64,000 bases of DNA from the NCBI RefSeq assembly GCF_023028345.1, contig NZ_CP095487.1:124001-188000 (forward strand). Reading direction: 5' to 3'. The DNA is from Halorientalis marina (lineage in GTDB: Archaea; Halobacteriota; Halobacteria; Halobacteriales; Haloarculaceae). Positions 8,031 through 16,763 of this stretch are shown here, one piece after another. The notes under the pieces were generated by a model that had not been told where the DNA came from, made no database searches, and worked only from the letters and a program-made list of their open reading frames with translations. Position 1 is the stretch's first letter; each line of letters starts with the position of its first letter. A program made the position numbers and the translations under genes.

Positions 8031-8402
8031 ATGAGCACGGAAACCGAAAGTGGCGACGAACTGCGCGAGCAGATCGCCAACTTCCTGCGCCGGAACTTCC
8101 CGCAGATCCAGATGCACGGCGGTAGCGCGGCCATCCAGGACATCGACCGCGAGACCGGCGAGGTGTCGATCCAGCTCGGCGGTGCCTGTTCGGGCTGTGG
8201 CATCTCCCCGATGACGATCCAGGCGATCAAGACCCGGATGGTCAAGGAGATTCCCGAAGTCGAGTCGGTCAACGCCCACACGGGCGAGATGGGCGGGAAC
8301 GAGGGGATGGCCGGCGGTGGCGGCGGTGGCGGTGGCATGAGCCCCTCCTTCCCCGGTCACGAGGACGGCGACGACGACGAAGGGCCGGAAGCCCCGTTCT
8401 GA
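8031..8402 (+). CDS. NifU-like C-terminal domain protein, Fe-S scaffold/carrier
   Basis: A 123-residue protein built around one NifU C-terminal (Nfu) domain: LREQIANFLRRNFPQIQMHG, then the CxxC motif in GACSGCGISPMTI that would hold a bridging [4Fe-4S] cluster, then IPEVESVNAHTGEMGG. The last 40 residues are a Gly-rich and Asp-rich tail. Such proteins pass Fe-S clusters to apo-enzymes. The ATG at 8031 is taken as the start; an in-frame ATG at 8001 would add ten residues with no family similarity. Confidence 0.9.
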   Translation: MSTETESGDELREQIANFLRRNFPQIQMHGGSAAIQDIDRETGEVSIQLGGACSGCGISPMTIQAIKTRMVKEIPEVESVNAHTGEMGGNEGMAGGGGGGGGMSPSFPGHEDGDDDEGPEAPF

Positions 8403-8525
8403 GACGACGACGAGCCGCGCTTTTTCGGGCCGCACTACCGGGAGCGGCCGCCACGAACCGCAACCGGACGGGGGGACGGGCGTGAATCAGGGTCTTTAAC
8501 CCGGTGGACCGCCGGACGTAGGGTA

Positions 8526-10061
8526 ATGAGTACGACCGAGGCGGCGAACGTGCTGTTCGTCGTGTTGGACACGGTCCGGAAGGACCACCTGTCGGTCTAC
8601 GACTACGACCGGGAGACGACGCCACACCTCGCGGAGTTCGCCGAGGAGGCGACCGTCTACGAGCAGGCGGTCGCGCCGGCGCCGTGGACCCTCCCGGTCC
8701 ACGCCTCGCTGTTCACCGGGCTGTACCCCAGCGAGCACGGTGCGACACAGGAGAACCCCTACCTGGAGGGCGCGACGACGCTCGCCGAATCGCTGTCGGC
8801 GGCGGGCTACGACACGGCCTGTTACTCCTCGAACGCCTGGATCACGCCGTACACGCACCTCACCGACGGCTTCGACGACCAGGACAACTTCTTCCAGATC
8901 ATGCCCGGGGAGTTCCTCTCGGGGCCGCTGGCGACGGCCTGGAAGAAGATGAACGACGACGACCGCCTGCGCTCGGTCGCGGACTGGCTCGTCAAGGCCG
9001 GCAACACCGTCCACGAACACCTCGCGTCGGGCGGCGGCGGCGACACGAAAACGCCCGCCGTCGTCGACTCGACGATGGAGTTCGTCGGGGACGCCGACGG
9101 CGAGTGGTTCCAGTTCATCAATCTGATGGACGCCCACCTCCCCTACCACCCGCCCGAGGAGTACGCCGACGAGTTCGCCCCCGGCGTCGACTCCACGGCA
9201 GTCTGCCAGAACTCGAAGGAGTACAACTGCGGTGCCCGCGACATCGGCGACGACGAGTGGGAGGACATCGTGGGGCTCTACGACGCCGAAATCCGTCACA
9301 TCGACGACCAGCTCAATCGCCTCTTCGGCTGGCTCAAGGCCCAGGGCGAGTGGGACGACACCCTCGTCGTCGTCTGTGCCGACCACGGCGAACTCCACGG
9401 CGAACACGACCTCTACGGCCACGAGTTCTGCATCTACGACCCGCTCGTGAACGTCCCGCTCATGGTCAAACACCCCGACCTGGACGCGGGCGAGCGCGAC
9501 GACGAGACGACGGTCGAGCTGATGGATCTCTATCACACCGTGCTGGACCACGCGGGTGTCGACGCGGCCGGTGGCGGGGTCGACCTGGACCCCGCGCGGT
9601 CGCTGTTGCGCGAGGGGTACCGCGACTTCGACGGCGTCGACGAGCGGACGGGCCTGGAACTCGACGACCGGGGCGCGTACGGCTTCGTCGAGTACCACCA
9701 GCCGGTCGTCGAACTCCGCCAGCTGGAGGGAAAAGCCGAGAGCGCCGGCATCGAACTCGACCCCGACTCCCGCTTCTACTCGCGGATGCGGGCCGCCCGG
9801 CGCCCGGACGGGAAGTACGTTCGCAACGAGCGCATCCCCGACGAGGCCTACCGGGTCGACGACGACCCCGGCGAGACGGAGAACGTCCTCGGCGGTGGCG
9901 AGGAGAGCGACGATCCCGTCATCGCCGAGACGGCCGCGGCGCTGACTGCCTTCGAGGGCACCGTCGGTGGCGAGTGGTCGGACGTGGGCGACGGGGACGT
10001 CCTCGAGGGGATGGGCGGCGAGGCCAAGGACAGACTGCGTGACCTGGGGTACATCGACTAG
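8526..10061 (+). CDS. Sulfatase-fold (alkaline phosphatase superfamily) enzyme with a Thr nucleophile
   Basis: A 511-residue cytoplasmic-type protein with no signal peptide. The metal-binding N-terminal motif is VVLDTVRKDH (Asp15), the nucleophile region is APWTLPVHASLFTG and the C-terminal metal site is VCADHGELHGEHD. In true sulfatases the nucleophile is a Cys or Ser in C/S-x-P-x-R; here the aligned residue is Thr55 (T-L-P-V-H), so formylglycine cannot form. Thr is the nucleophile in LtaS-type phosphoglycerol transferases, so a phospho- or glycan-transfer role is possible. The next gene, 12 bases on, encodes a flippase-like membrane protein, suggesting joint work on cell-surface lipids or glycans. 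Confidence 0.88.
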   Translation: MSTTEAANVLFVVLDTVRKDHLSVYDYDRETTPHLAEFAEEATVYEQAVAPAPWTLPVHASLFTGLYPSEHGATQENPYLEGATTLAESLSAAGYDTACYSSNAWITPYTHLTDGFDDQDNFFQIMPGEFLSGPLATAWKKMNDDDRLRSVADWLVKAGNTVHEHLASGGGGDTKTPAVVDSTMEFVGDADGEWFQFINLMDAHLPYHPPEEYADEFAPGVDSTAVCQNSKEYNCGARDIGDDEWEDIVGLYDAEIRHIDDQLNRLFGWLKAQGEWDDTLVVVCADHGELHGEHDLYGHEFCIYDPLVNVPLMVKHPDLDAGERDDETTVELMDLYHTVLDHAGVDAAGGGVDLDPARSLLREGYRDFDGVDERTGLELDDRGAYGFVEYHQPVVELRQLEGKAESAGIELDPDSRFYSRMRAARRPDGKYVRNERIPDEAYRVDDDPGETENVLGGGEESDDPVIAETAAALTAFEGTVGGEWSDVGDGDVLEGMGGEAKDRLRDLGYID

Positions 10062-10073
10062 GAGGCCCCAGTC

Positions 10074-11102
10074 GTGTCCCACGACGGTCGCGCAGTCCTC
10101 GATTTCGCGACCCGCAAGACGCTCGTCCGGATCGGGGTCGGGTTCGGGATCGCCGCCATCATCCTCTATCTGGTCGCGGTCGGCATCGGGACCGAGGACC
10201 TCTCGCGGGCGTTCGCGGGCGCACAGCTCCGGTGGCTCGCAGTGGGCTGTCTGTCGACGTTCGTCGGCCTCGTCGCGTGGGGGAAAGCCTGGCAGGTGGT
10301 CCTGGAGGTGGCGGACATCCGGGAGCCGTTTCGCCGGCTCGTGGTCACCTATTTCGCGGCCACCTTCGCCAACTACGTGACGCCGCTCGGGCAGGCCGGC
10401 GGGGAGCCGTTCATCGCTTACGTCCTCTCGCGGGACACCGACGCCAGTTACGAGGAGAGCCTCGCCAGCGTCGTGACCGCGGACCTGCTCAACCTCCTCC
10501 CTTTCTTCAGTTTCGCGGCGGTCGGGATGGGCTGGCTGCTCTGGCAGGCGAACCTGCCGACGGCCGCGCGCCCGCTGGCGATGGGGCTGCTCGCGCTCGC
10601 CGTCGGCGTCCCCGCGTTCGCGATGGTCGGCTGGCGGTTCCGCGGGCGCCTCGCCGCGGGCGTCCTGCGCCTCGTCGCCCCCGTCGCCCGCCGGACGCCG
10701 CGGCTCACGGTCGCGGGGATCCGCGAGCGAATGCGGGACCTCGGGGCCGCCTTCGACCGCATCGCGAGCGACCCCCGCGCCCTCGCCCGGGCGCTGGTGT
10801 TCTCGTACGTCGGCTGGGTCTTTTTCGCCGCGCCGCTGTTTTTCGCCGGCCGGACCGTCGGCATCGCCATCGGTCCCCTGCTGATCCTCTTCATCGTGCC
10901 CGCGAGCACCATCGCGGGCATCGTCCCCTCGCCCGGCGGTCTCGGCGGCGTCGAGCTCGCGCTGACCGGCCTGCTCATCGCGCTCGTCGGGCTGTCGGAG
11001 GCCGACGCCTACGCCGTCTCGCTGGTCTACCGGGTCGCGAGCTACTGGTTCGCCATCCTCGTCGGCGGCCTCGCCGCGATCTACGTCGTCGGCCGAACGT
11101 AG
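10074..11102 (+). CDS. LPG synthetase-type/UPF0104 (AglD-like) membrane protein
   Basis: A 342-residue polytopic protein with about eight membrane segments. The signature YFAATFANYVTPLGQAGGEP, with the TP-x-GxxGG-EP core, and the later PSPGGLGGVELALTGLL are those of the lysylphosphatidylglycerol synthetase membrane domain/UPF0104 family, which includes AglD-like and flippase proteins. It starts with GTG 12 bases after the sulfatase-fold gene stop, so the two form an operon. A role in moving or modifying lipid-linked intermediates is inferred. Confidence 0.87.
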   Translation: MSHDGRAVLDFATRKTLVRIGVGFGIAAIILYLVAVGIGTEDLSRAFAGAQLRWLAVGCLSTFVGLVAWGKAWQVVLEVADIREPFRRLVVTYFAATFANYVTPLGQAGGEPFIAYVLSRDTDASYEESLASVVTADLLNLLPFFSFAAVGMGWLLWQANLPTAARPLAMGLLALAVGVPAFAMVGWRFRGRLAAGVLRLVAPVARRTPRLTVAGIRERMRDLGAAFDRIASDPRALARALVFSYVGWVFFAAPLFFAGRTVGIAIGPLLILFIVPASTIAGIVPSPGGLGGVELALTGLLIALVGLSEADAYAVSLVYRVASYWFAILVGGLAAIYVVGRT

Positions 11103-11157
11103 CACGGCTGCGCGCCGAGTCGGCGGGTATTAGTCCCCCGCGTTCGCCACTCCCACC

Positions 11158-11700
11158 ATGACAAACCAGCGGCTCATCGACGCGCTGCGGGACGCGGACG
11201 CCGTCCGGTTCGGGGAGTTCGAACTGTCCCACGGCGGTACCTCGGACTACTACGTCGACAAGTACGTCTTCGAGACCAGCCCGGACTGTCTCGCCCTGAT
11301 CGCCGAGGCCTTCGCCGACCGCCTGGCGGAGATGGGCGAGGCCGACACGAAACTCGCCGGCGTTGCGCTCGGTGCGGTCCCGCTCGTGGCCGTCGCCAGC
11401 GTCGAGACCGGCACGCCCTACGTCATCGCTCGCAAGCAAAAAAAGGAGTACGGCACCGGAAACCTCATCGAGGGCGCCCTCGCGGAGGGCGAGCGGGTCG
11501 TCGTGCTGGAGGACATCGCGACGACGGGACAGAGCGCCGTCGACGCCGCCGAGGCGCTCCGGGAGGCCGGCGCCGTCGTCGAGGACGTGCTGGTCGTCGT
11601 CGACCGCGAGGAGGGCGGCCGCGAGAACCTCGCCGACCACGACCTCGAACTACACGCGCTGGTGACCGCCTCCGAACTGCTGGCCGACCGCGACGGGTAG
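11158..11700 (+). CDS. pyrE: Orotate phosphoribosyltransferase
   Basis: A 180-residue type I phosphoribosyltransferase. It begins with [20 protein letters not shown] and the substrate-side [11 protein letters not shown]; the PRPP-binding motif is [18 protein letters not shown], and [16 protein letters not shown] is the flexible loop with the catalytic Lys residues. It converts orotate and PRPP to OMP in pyrimidine synthesis. Length is normal. It appears to be transcribed alone, followed by a glutaredoxin-like gene after 66 bases. Confidence 0.95.
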   Translation: MTNQRLIDALRDADAVRFGEFELSHGGTSDYYVDKYVFETSPDCLALIAEAFADRLAEMGEADTKLAGVALGAVPLVAVASVETGTPYVIARKQKKEYGTGNLIEGALAEGERVVVLEDIATTGQSAVDAAEALREAGAVVEDVLVVVDREEGGRENLADHDLELHALVTASELLADRDG

Positions 11701-11766
11701 CGCGGCTGTGCGCGCCTGATGCAACTACCGGTGCTCTCTTGAGCGTCGCGCGTCTACGAAACGGTG

Positions 11767-12018
11767 ATGGCAAACCTCGAACTGTACGAACTCGAAGGCT
11801 GTCCGTACTGTGCGAAAGTGATCGACAAGCTCGACGACCTCGAGTTGGAGTACGAGTCCCACATGGTCCCGCGCTCGCACGGCGAACGGACCGAGGTGAA
11901 GGACGTTTCCGGACAGACCGGCGTGCCCGTCCTCGTGGACCCGGACAACGGCGTCGAAGGGATGCCCGAGTCCGACGACATCGTCGAGTACCTGGAAGAG
12001 ACCTACGGCGCCGCGTAA
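11767..12018 (+). CDS. Glutaredoxin-like protein (GST N-terminal/thioredoxin fold)
   Basis: An 83-residue thioredoxin-fold protein with the redox motif CPYC in ELEGCPYCAKVIDKL, the cis-Pro in GQTGVPVLVDPDNGVEGM, and the end VEYLEETYGAA. It is likely to reduce disulfides with a low-molecular-weight thiol or thioredoxin-type partner. ATG at 11767 is preferred over the GTG one codon upstream. A second member of this family is at 21298-21573. The last 12 codons and the next 27 bases are duplicated 137 bases downstream. Confidence 0.92.
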   Translation: MANLELYELEGCPYCAKVIDKLDDLELEYESHMVPRSHGERTEVKDVSGQTGVPVLVDPDNGVEGMPESDDIVEYLEETYGAA

Positions 12019-12182
12019 TTCTCCCGGTCACGAGCGACGCGAGTGGACGGTTTTTTTCGCCCACGTTTTTCGACGAGTGGTCGCGACCACCGGGAGCGAC
12101 CCGAGGAGAAAAAGGTGGCGTCGAGTACCTGGAAGAGACCTACGGCGCCGCGTAATTCTCCCGGTCACGAGCGACGCGAGTG
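11982..12182 (+). repeat. 64-bp direct repeat duplicating the glutaredoxin 3' end
   Basis: Bases 11982-12045 and 12119-12182 are identical (64 bp, period 137). The unit spans the last 12 codons of the glutaredoxin gene, its stop codon and 27 downstream bases. The second copy has no start and is non-coding. Between the copies lies a T-/A-tract bipartite repeat element (12050-12119). A tandem duplication that has since diverged outside the 64 bases is the simplest reading. Confidence 0.95.
12050..12119. repeat. Bipartite T-/A-tract repeat element, copy A
   Basis: The element reads T-tract, CGCCCACGTTTTTCGACGAG, a short palindrome around TGGTCGCGACCA, then GAGGAGAAAAAGGTGG. Related copies are at 15209-15276, 19448-19528 and 42739-42807. 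The paired T- and A-tracts at a gene end suggest a transcription terminator for either strand. Confidence 0.7.
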
Positions 12183-12479
12183 AATGGTTTTCGCCGCTCG
12201 TGACGACCGACTGGTCGCGAATATCCGAATTGAATAACAGGATTTTCCATCGACAACTCCATCGGAGTTTTGGAAGGTTCATTATAGCCGAGTGTAATGT
12301 ACTAGCTGTCACGGGCCCCTCGGCGTCTGTCGTACCGACTGAACGCTCTCGTGGTCCGTGACAGCCGGCACCCCCCGTGCTGGCATCCCCCTATCCCCCC
12401 CTTTCGCGAGGCGTGACCGGCCAGCGGTCGGTCCGCGCGACGGCTGGGGTGGTGGGTCGTCGATGGGGGTGGGACTCTC
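12183..12479. other. Gene-free stretch with an inverted repeat
   Basis: No gene is visible. Bases 12220-12305 are markedly AT-richer than the surroundings and contain TATAG and CTAG, suggesting foreign or decayed DNA. GCTGTCACGG (12305-12314) pairs with CCGTGACAGC (12356-12365) over a 41-base loop, so an RNA hairpin is possible. The remainder runs into the 3' end of the minus-strand regulator. Confidence 0.5.
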
Positions 12480-13451
12480 TCAGGCCGGGGATCCGCGTTC
12501 CTCGGCCCGTTCTTTGATGAGGTCTTTGAGGTCCTCGACGTCGCGGACGTTCTCGATCTCGTCGCGCTCGATGAGCGCGGTGCCGTCGACCGACTCCCGG
12601 TGGTGAGCGCGGTCGACGACGTAGATCGAGGTCGTCCGGGTGACCCGGCCGACGGAGGCCATGATCCGGGCCCGTTTCTCGGCGGTCTCGGTGAACTCCG
12701 AGTGGCCGGTGAGCATCCGCGACTCGCGGTGTTCGTCCTCGCTGACCGTCTTGAACGGCGCGCGGTCGGTCGGATGGACGTCGAAGCCGACGCGCGTGAG
12801 GACGTGGACGATGGGTTCGTCGTCGGGGTCGACCTCGGGGTCGTCGGGCATGGGTTCGCCGTCGCGGACTTCGTCGGCGCCGTCGAGGACGTCGACGGGG
12901 GAGGTAAGCGGCGCGTCGAACAGTTCCTCCAGTTGCGTGGCGACCTCGACGGAGGCGTTCATGCCGTCCTCGTACTTCGAGACGGTGCGCCGGGAGACGC
13001 CGAGTTCGTTCGCGAGGCGGCCCAGCGACCAGTCGCGGTCCTCGCGGGCGCCCTCCAGCACCTCGCTGTCGATGTTGACGTAGAGGCCGCCGGGCGCGGC
13101 GTAGATGAGCGGCGGCACCTCCTCGACGAACAGTTCGAGGGCGGTATCGGGCGAGAGCACCGGCACGCCGTGCCGGAAGTAGGTGACCCCGGGTTTGAGT
13201 TCCTCGTCCCGGGTGCGGAGCCCGATCACCATCGGCGTCGCGTCGAGGTACTGGCCCAGGCGGCGCATCTCGGCACCCGTCACCGCGTCGAATGCATCGA
13301 TATTGCCCAGAATCTTTACCAGCAGGATTTCCTCGCCTCTGCGGGCGGCTACGTCGAAACTCTTCGGGCGGATCGCACACCGGTCGCTCACGACGAACCC
13401 CGCGTCCTCGAGCATCGCGGTGACGTTGCCGACCAGTGCGGACCGTGTCAT
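12480..13451 (-). CDS. Archaeal HTH-type transcriptional regulator (COG1395-like)
   Basis: A 323-residue protein of the euryarchaeal putative HTH regulator family. The N-terminal half ([20 protein letters not shown] ... [20 protein letters not shown]) is a nuclease-fold-like domain; the central part, [20 protein letters not shown], is an XRE-type helix-turn-helix; the C-terminal third is family-specific. Targets are unknown. The start at 13451 is supported by a TATA-like box (13475-13482) at leaderless distance. It diverges from tiaS across a symmetrical promoter region, which would allow autoregulation or co-regulation. Confidence 0.88.
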   Translation of the reverse strand: MTRSALVGNVTAMLEDAGFVVSDRCAIRPKSFDVAARRGEEILLVKILGNIDAFDAVTGAEMRRLGQYLDATPMVIGLRTRDEELKPGVTYFRHGVPVLSPDTALELFVEEVPPLIYAAPGGLYVNIDSEVLEGAREDRDWSLGRLANELGVSRRTVSKYEDGMNASVEVATQLEELFDAPLTSPVDVLDGADEVRDGEPMPDDPEVDPDDEPIVHVLTRVGFDVHPTDRAPFKTVSEDEHRESRMLTGHSEFTETAEKRARIMASVGRVTRTTSIYVVDRAHHRESVDGTALIERDEIENVRDVEDLKDLIKERAEERGSPA

Positions 13452-13464
13452 CAGGGTATCTTTA

Positions 13465-13559
13465 ACCCATCCTCGTATAAAACGTTTGTGACGGGGCCAC
13501 ACGCGTCGTCCGTCGATTCCGCGAATCGGTGGGCGAAATCGTTTTATACGAAGACGGGT
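13465..13559. promoter_or_regulatory. Divergent promoter region with mirrored TATA boxes
   Basis: ACCCATCCTCGTATAAAACG (13465-13484) and its near-perfect inverted partner at 13540-13559 (17 of 20 identical) each contain a TTTTATAC box. The left box points to the regulator gene (start 13451), the right one to tiaS (start 13598). Confidence 0.6.
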
Positions 13560-13597
13560 GCGAAAGGCGTACGGCCGGGACCCTCGAACCGACGGAC

Positions 13598-15016
13598 GTG
13601 ACCGTCGTCGGCCTGGACGATACCGACTCCCGGACCGAGGGGATGTGTACCACCTACGCCGCCGCCCTGCTCGCCGACCGCGTGCGGGCGGCCGGCGGCA
13701 GCGTCGAGCGACTGGTGCTGGTCCGGCTGAACCCCGCCGTCGAGCACAAGACCCGCGGGAACGCCGCGCTGGCCGTCCACTGCGACCTCGCCCCGGACCG
13801 GGCGTTCGCCATCGCCACGGACATCGTCGGCTCGCGCGCGGCGACGGGCGACCCCCGGACGAATCCCGGCGTCGTGGCGACCGACGGCGACCTCGACGCC
13901 GCGCCGTCGTGGGTCCAGTCGGTCGCACGCGCCGCCGTCCGGGACCGCCTCGACCACGAGCGGGTTCGCGAGCGCCTGGCCGCCGAGGGGTACCGCCACG
14001 AGGGGTGGGGCAACGGGCGCGGCCTCGTCGGTGCCACGGCCGCCGTCGGCGCCTGGCAGGGGTTCCGCGCCGCGGACTGGCCCGCCGACTGGACCTACGA
14101 GTGTATCTCCTACCGCGAGCGGGACCGCTGGGGGACCGACCGCGACGTGGACCGTGATTCGGTGTTCGCCGTCGCGGACGAGCACTACCCGGCCATCTGG
14201 GACACGGTCGACCGCGGGGAAAGCGAGGGCGACCGGCGGGAGGCCTCGAAGCGAAGCGGCGAGCGCTGCGAGGGTGACCGAAGGGAAGCCTCGTTGCGGA
14301 GCGGCGACGAAAGGAGCCGCGGAGCGAAGGGAGCCGCGGAGCAAGGCGAGGCCGTCTGCGTCCCGAACACGCCCGGGCCGGTCCTCCACGGCATCCGCGG
14401 CGACGACCGCGAGACGGTCGAGCAGGCGGCCCGAGCCATCGAGAGCGAACCCGTCGAGCGCCGCGCCACGTTCGTCACGAACCAGGGGACGGACGTACAT
14501 CTCCGTCCCCCACCGCCCGACGCCAACCCTCGGGACGGCCGCGCGTACCGCCTGCCCGCCGAAGTCGTCGATCCCCCCGAGACCCGGGCCGGCGGCCACG
14601 TTTTCTTGTCGGTCAGCGGAGGTGAAACGAAGGGGGCGCTCCCGTGTGTCGCCTTCGAGCCGACCAAGCGGTTCCGCGACCGCGTTCGGAACCTCCGGGT
14701 CGGCGACATGGTGACGGTCTGCGGGGAGGTCGCCGACGGCACGCTGAAACTGGAGAAGTTCGCGGTCCGGGACCTGCGAACGACCGAGCGCGTGACGCCG
14801 GATTGCCCCGAGTGTGGGCGGTCGATGGGGAGCGCGGGCGCGGACGCGGGCTACCGCTGTCGTGACTGCGGGACGAGCGCGCCGGGGAAGGTCGAACGGC
14901 CCCTGGACCGGGACCTCGAACGCGGGTGGTACGAGGTGCCGCCGTGTGCGCGCCGGCACATCGCGAAGCCGCTGGTGCGGGGCGGCTTCGACGCACCGAC
15001 CCATCCCGAGCGGTGA
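13598..15016 (+). CDS. tiaS: tRNA(Ile2) 2-agmatinylcytidine synthetase
   Basis: A 472-residue TiaS, which uses ATP and agmatine to modify C34 of tRNA-Ile2 so that it reads AUA. It begins [19 protein letters not shown], the hallmark of the family, with [19 protein letters not shown] next. An OB-fold ([20 protein letters not shown]) and a zinc ribbon (CPECGRSM ... [10 protein letters not shown]) close the protein. GTG at 13598 is the start; the longer frame upstream overlaps the promoter. Residues about 207-252 are a low-complexity insertion encoded by DNA repeats (14217-14352) with a 45-base period, absent from typical relatives. Confidence 0.94.
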   Translation: MTVVGLDDTDSRTEGMCTTYAAALLADRVRAAGGSVERLVLVRLNPAVEHKTRGNAALAVHCDLAPDRAFAIATDIVGSRAATGDPRTNPGVVATDGDLDAAPSWVQSVARAAVRDRLDHERVRERLAAEGYRHEGWGNGRGLVGATAAVGAWQGFRAADWPADWTYECISYRERDRWGTDRDVDRDSVFAVADEHYPAIWDTVDRGESEGDRREASKRSGERCEGDRREASLRSGDERSRGAKGAAEQGEAVCVPNTPGPVLHGIRGDDRETVEQAARAIESEPVERRATFVTNQGTDVHLRPPPPDANPRDGRAYRLPAEVVDPPETRAGGHVFLSVSGGETKGALPCVAFEPTKRFRDRVRNLRVGDMVTVCGEVADGTLKLEKFAVRDLRTTERVTPDCPECGRSMGSAGADAGYRCRDCGTSAPGKVERPLDRDLERGWYEVPPCARRHIAKPLVRGGFDAPTHPER

Positions 15017-15047
15017 GCGGGGCGGAGCGGTGCTGTGCGGTGGCGGT

Positions 15048-15208
15048 CGAGCATCCGCGCGACCGGCGGGAGCGCGGTCACCGTCAGAGCAAACTCTGAC
15101 AAGCATCCGTTCGTTCCCTGCGGTCACTCACGGGAACGGTGCGGTCGGGTGAGCATCCGCGGCGCTTCGCGCCGCGGTTCACCGAACTCGCGCCGACGGC
15201 GCGAGTTC
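15048..15208. repeat. Cluster of short palindromes after tiaS
   Basis: Three units begin with a/gAGCATCCG (15051, 15100, 15151). They are followed by hairpins, including GCGGCGCTTCGCGCCGC and AACTCGCGCCGACGGCGCGA. The last two hairpins recur almost unchanged at 42590-42740. No gene is present; these look like REP-type palindromic elements. Confidence 0.7.
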
Positions 15209-15276
15209 GGCCTTTTTCGCCCACGTTTTTGTCGCGAGTGGTGCGCCGTAGGCGCACCCGAGCGGGAAAAAGGTGG
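15209..15276. repeat. Bipartite T-/A-tract repeat element, copy B
   Basis: CCTTTTTCGCCCACGTTTTT is followed by GCGAGTGG, the palindrome TGCGCCGTAGGCGCA, then GAGCGGGAAAAAGGTGG. It lies between convergent tiaS and the aspartoacylase-like gene and ends at the latter's stop codon, fitting a bidirectional terminator. Confidence 0.75.
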
Positions 15277-15277
15277 G

Positions 15278-16234
15278 TTAGTAGGAATCGAGGTCGGTCC
15301 CGACGGAGCAGACGTACTCGCCGGTGGCGACCTGCGGGAGGCGGCGGGAGCGCCAGAAGACGCCGGGGGAGTCGGCGGTGACGCGGGCCTTGTTCTCGCC
15401 GAAGACGTCGGTGATCTCGAACAGGAGGTCGTTGCGGTCGACGCGCTCGCCGAGGTCGGCGTGATAGGTGACGAGGCCGCCGGTCGGCGAGCCGTACTGC
15501 TCGAAGCCGGTCGCGCGGGTCTGTGGCTCGGGGACGTGGGTCTCGTCGGTGAACCCGTAGTACGCGAGGACGTTCTCGACGCCGCGGAGGCCGATCTCGA
15601 TGGAGTCGGCGTCCCAGCCGACACAGCCGCCGAGTTCGGGGTCGATGGTGGGGACGCCCTCGTCGGGAGCGGCACGGGCGAGCTGGCCGTCGGGCCCCTT
15701 CTGGTCGAGGATGTGACCACAGCCGAATACCTTGGCGAGTTCGAGACACTGCTCGTGGAGGCGGTGGCGGGGGCCACACCGCACCCGGCACTCCTCGATC
15801 ATCCGGGAGGTCGACCCCTGGTGGAGGTCGAGGACGAGGTCGGCGCGGGTCGCGGCGTCGAAGGTGGCGGCCGCGATGCGCTCGGAGGAGGTCCCCCGCT
15901 CGTCGCCGGGGTAGGTCCGGTTCATCTTCGTGTCGTCGACGGGGTTGCGGTGTTCGGCGACCTGGAAGGCGTGGTAGTTGACGATGCCGACGATCAGTAC
16001 CGTGCCGGCGAGGTCGTCGGGGTCGAGCCGCGGGACGAGGCGCTGGATCACGCCGACGCCGTTGAGTTCGTCGCCGTCGCTGGCGGCCTGGATGTACAGG
16101 GTCTTCCCGCTCTCGGCGCCGTTGACGACCGCGACGGGGAGGCCGATATCGGCTCCGTCGCGGGTCTCACCGACGTAGAGTCGCCCGGTGTCGACCGTAC
16201 CGGGGGCTGCGTCCGCCGTCCCGAGACTCGTCAT
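15278..16234 (-). CDS. Succinylglutamate desuccinylase/aspartoacylase family protein
   Basis: A 318-residue zinc carboxypeptidase-fold hydrolase. Substrate-site features are ASDGDELNGVGVIQRL (the first zinc-binding region is H/D-G-x-E; here DGDE), NRTYPGDERGTSSERIA (the conserved Asn-Arg pair) and LVLDLHQGSTS (the distal zinc His). A beta-barrel C-terminal domain (GGLVTYHADLGERVDRNDLL) follows. Members remove acyl groups from N-acyl amino acids or related amides; the substrate is not known. The ATG at 16234 (MTSLGTADAAP) is taken; an ATG at 16258 would add eight unlikely residues. Confidence 0.86.
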   Translation of the reverse strand: MTSLGTADAAPGTVDTGRLYVGETRDGADIGLPVAVVNGAESGKTLYIQAASDGDELNGVGVIQRLVPRLDPDDLAGTVLIVGIVNYHAFQVAEHRNPVDDTKMNRTYPGDERGTSSERIAAATFDAATRADLVLDLHQGSTSRMIEECRVRCGPRHRLHEQCLELAKVFGCGHILDQKGPDGQLARAAPDEGVPTIDPELGGCVGWDADSIEIGLRGVENVLAYYGFTDETHVPEPQTRATGFEQYGSPTGGLVTYHADLGERVDRNDLLFEITDVFGENKARVTADSPGVFWRSRRLPQVATGEYVCSVGTDLDSY

Positions 16235-16427
16235 TGTTTCAACCCGGCGGTTGCACACTCTTAGGCGGTTCGATATGCCTCACTCCCTGCCGGGATCCGG
16301 AGGCGGAAAGCGGGTACTGCGGGGGCGGTGGACGAGTGCTGCGGGGGCGAGTCACCCGAGAACGACCGTCCGGGACGGCGGACGGCCCGACCGACGCGAT
16401 TTTGGGTCGCCCGCCCGTAGGAAGGAT

Positions 16428-16763
16428 GTGGCATCCGAACACGACGGCACGGACGGCGTCGAGGGCGCAGCGAGTGCCGACGGGGCCGGTGCCGAGGGCG
16501 GGCCGCCGGTCGAGAAGGCCCAGGGCGGCGGGAGAGCGCTCGTACAGGCGCTGAACGTGCCGACGAACGCGAAACGCGGGTTCGGGTTCAGCGTCCTCTT
16601 TACGCTGGCCGTGGTCGGTATCTTCGTCATCGACCCCGGGGCGACCACCCGGTCGTCGTACTACTACCTCGGGCTGGGATTCGTGCTGGCGATCACGCTA
16701 GGGATGCTCGCGACCGCGGTGCTGACCGGCGTCAGCGCCTACCGGCTCTCGAAGGACCTCTAG
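16428..16763 (+). CDS. Small membrane protein with two transmembrane segments
   Basis: A 111-residue protein. The first 40 residues are acidic and Gly-rich; two hydrophobic segments follow (FGFSVLFTLAVVGIFVI and YLGLGFVLAITLGMLATAVL) with YRLSKDL at the C-terminus. The family is haloarchaeal and uncharacterised. I took the GTG at 16428; no in-frame ATG lies close to the conserved part. It converges with, and overlaps by four bases, the PhoU/TrkA-C gene. Confidence 0.7.
   Translation: MASEHDGTDGVEGAASADGAGAEGGPPVEKAQGGGRALVQALNVPTNAKRGFGFSVLFTLAVVGIFVIDPGATTRSSYYYLGLGFVLAITLGMLATAVLTGVSAYRLSKDL

Noticed and set aside
8496..11105. An 869-residue open frame on the minus strand opposite the sulfatase-fold and flippase-like genes
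   Set aside because: It is a GC-rich shadow: it mirrors codon bias of the real genes, has no recognisable domain and overlaps them completely.
12183..12479. A tRNA or other structured RNA gene
   Set aside because: The inverted repeat leaves a 41-base loop and no cloverleaf or T-arm sequence can be drawn.
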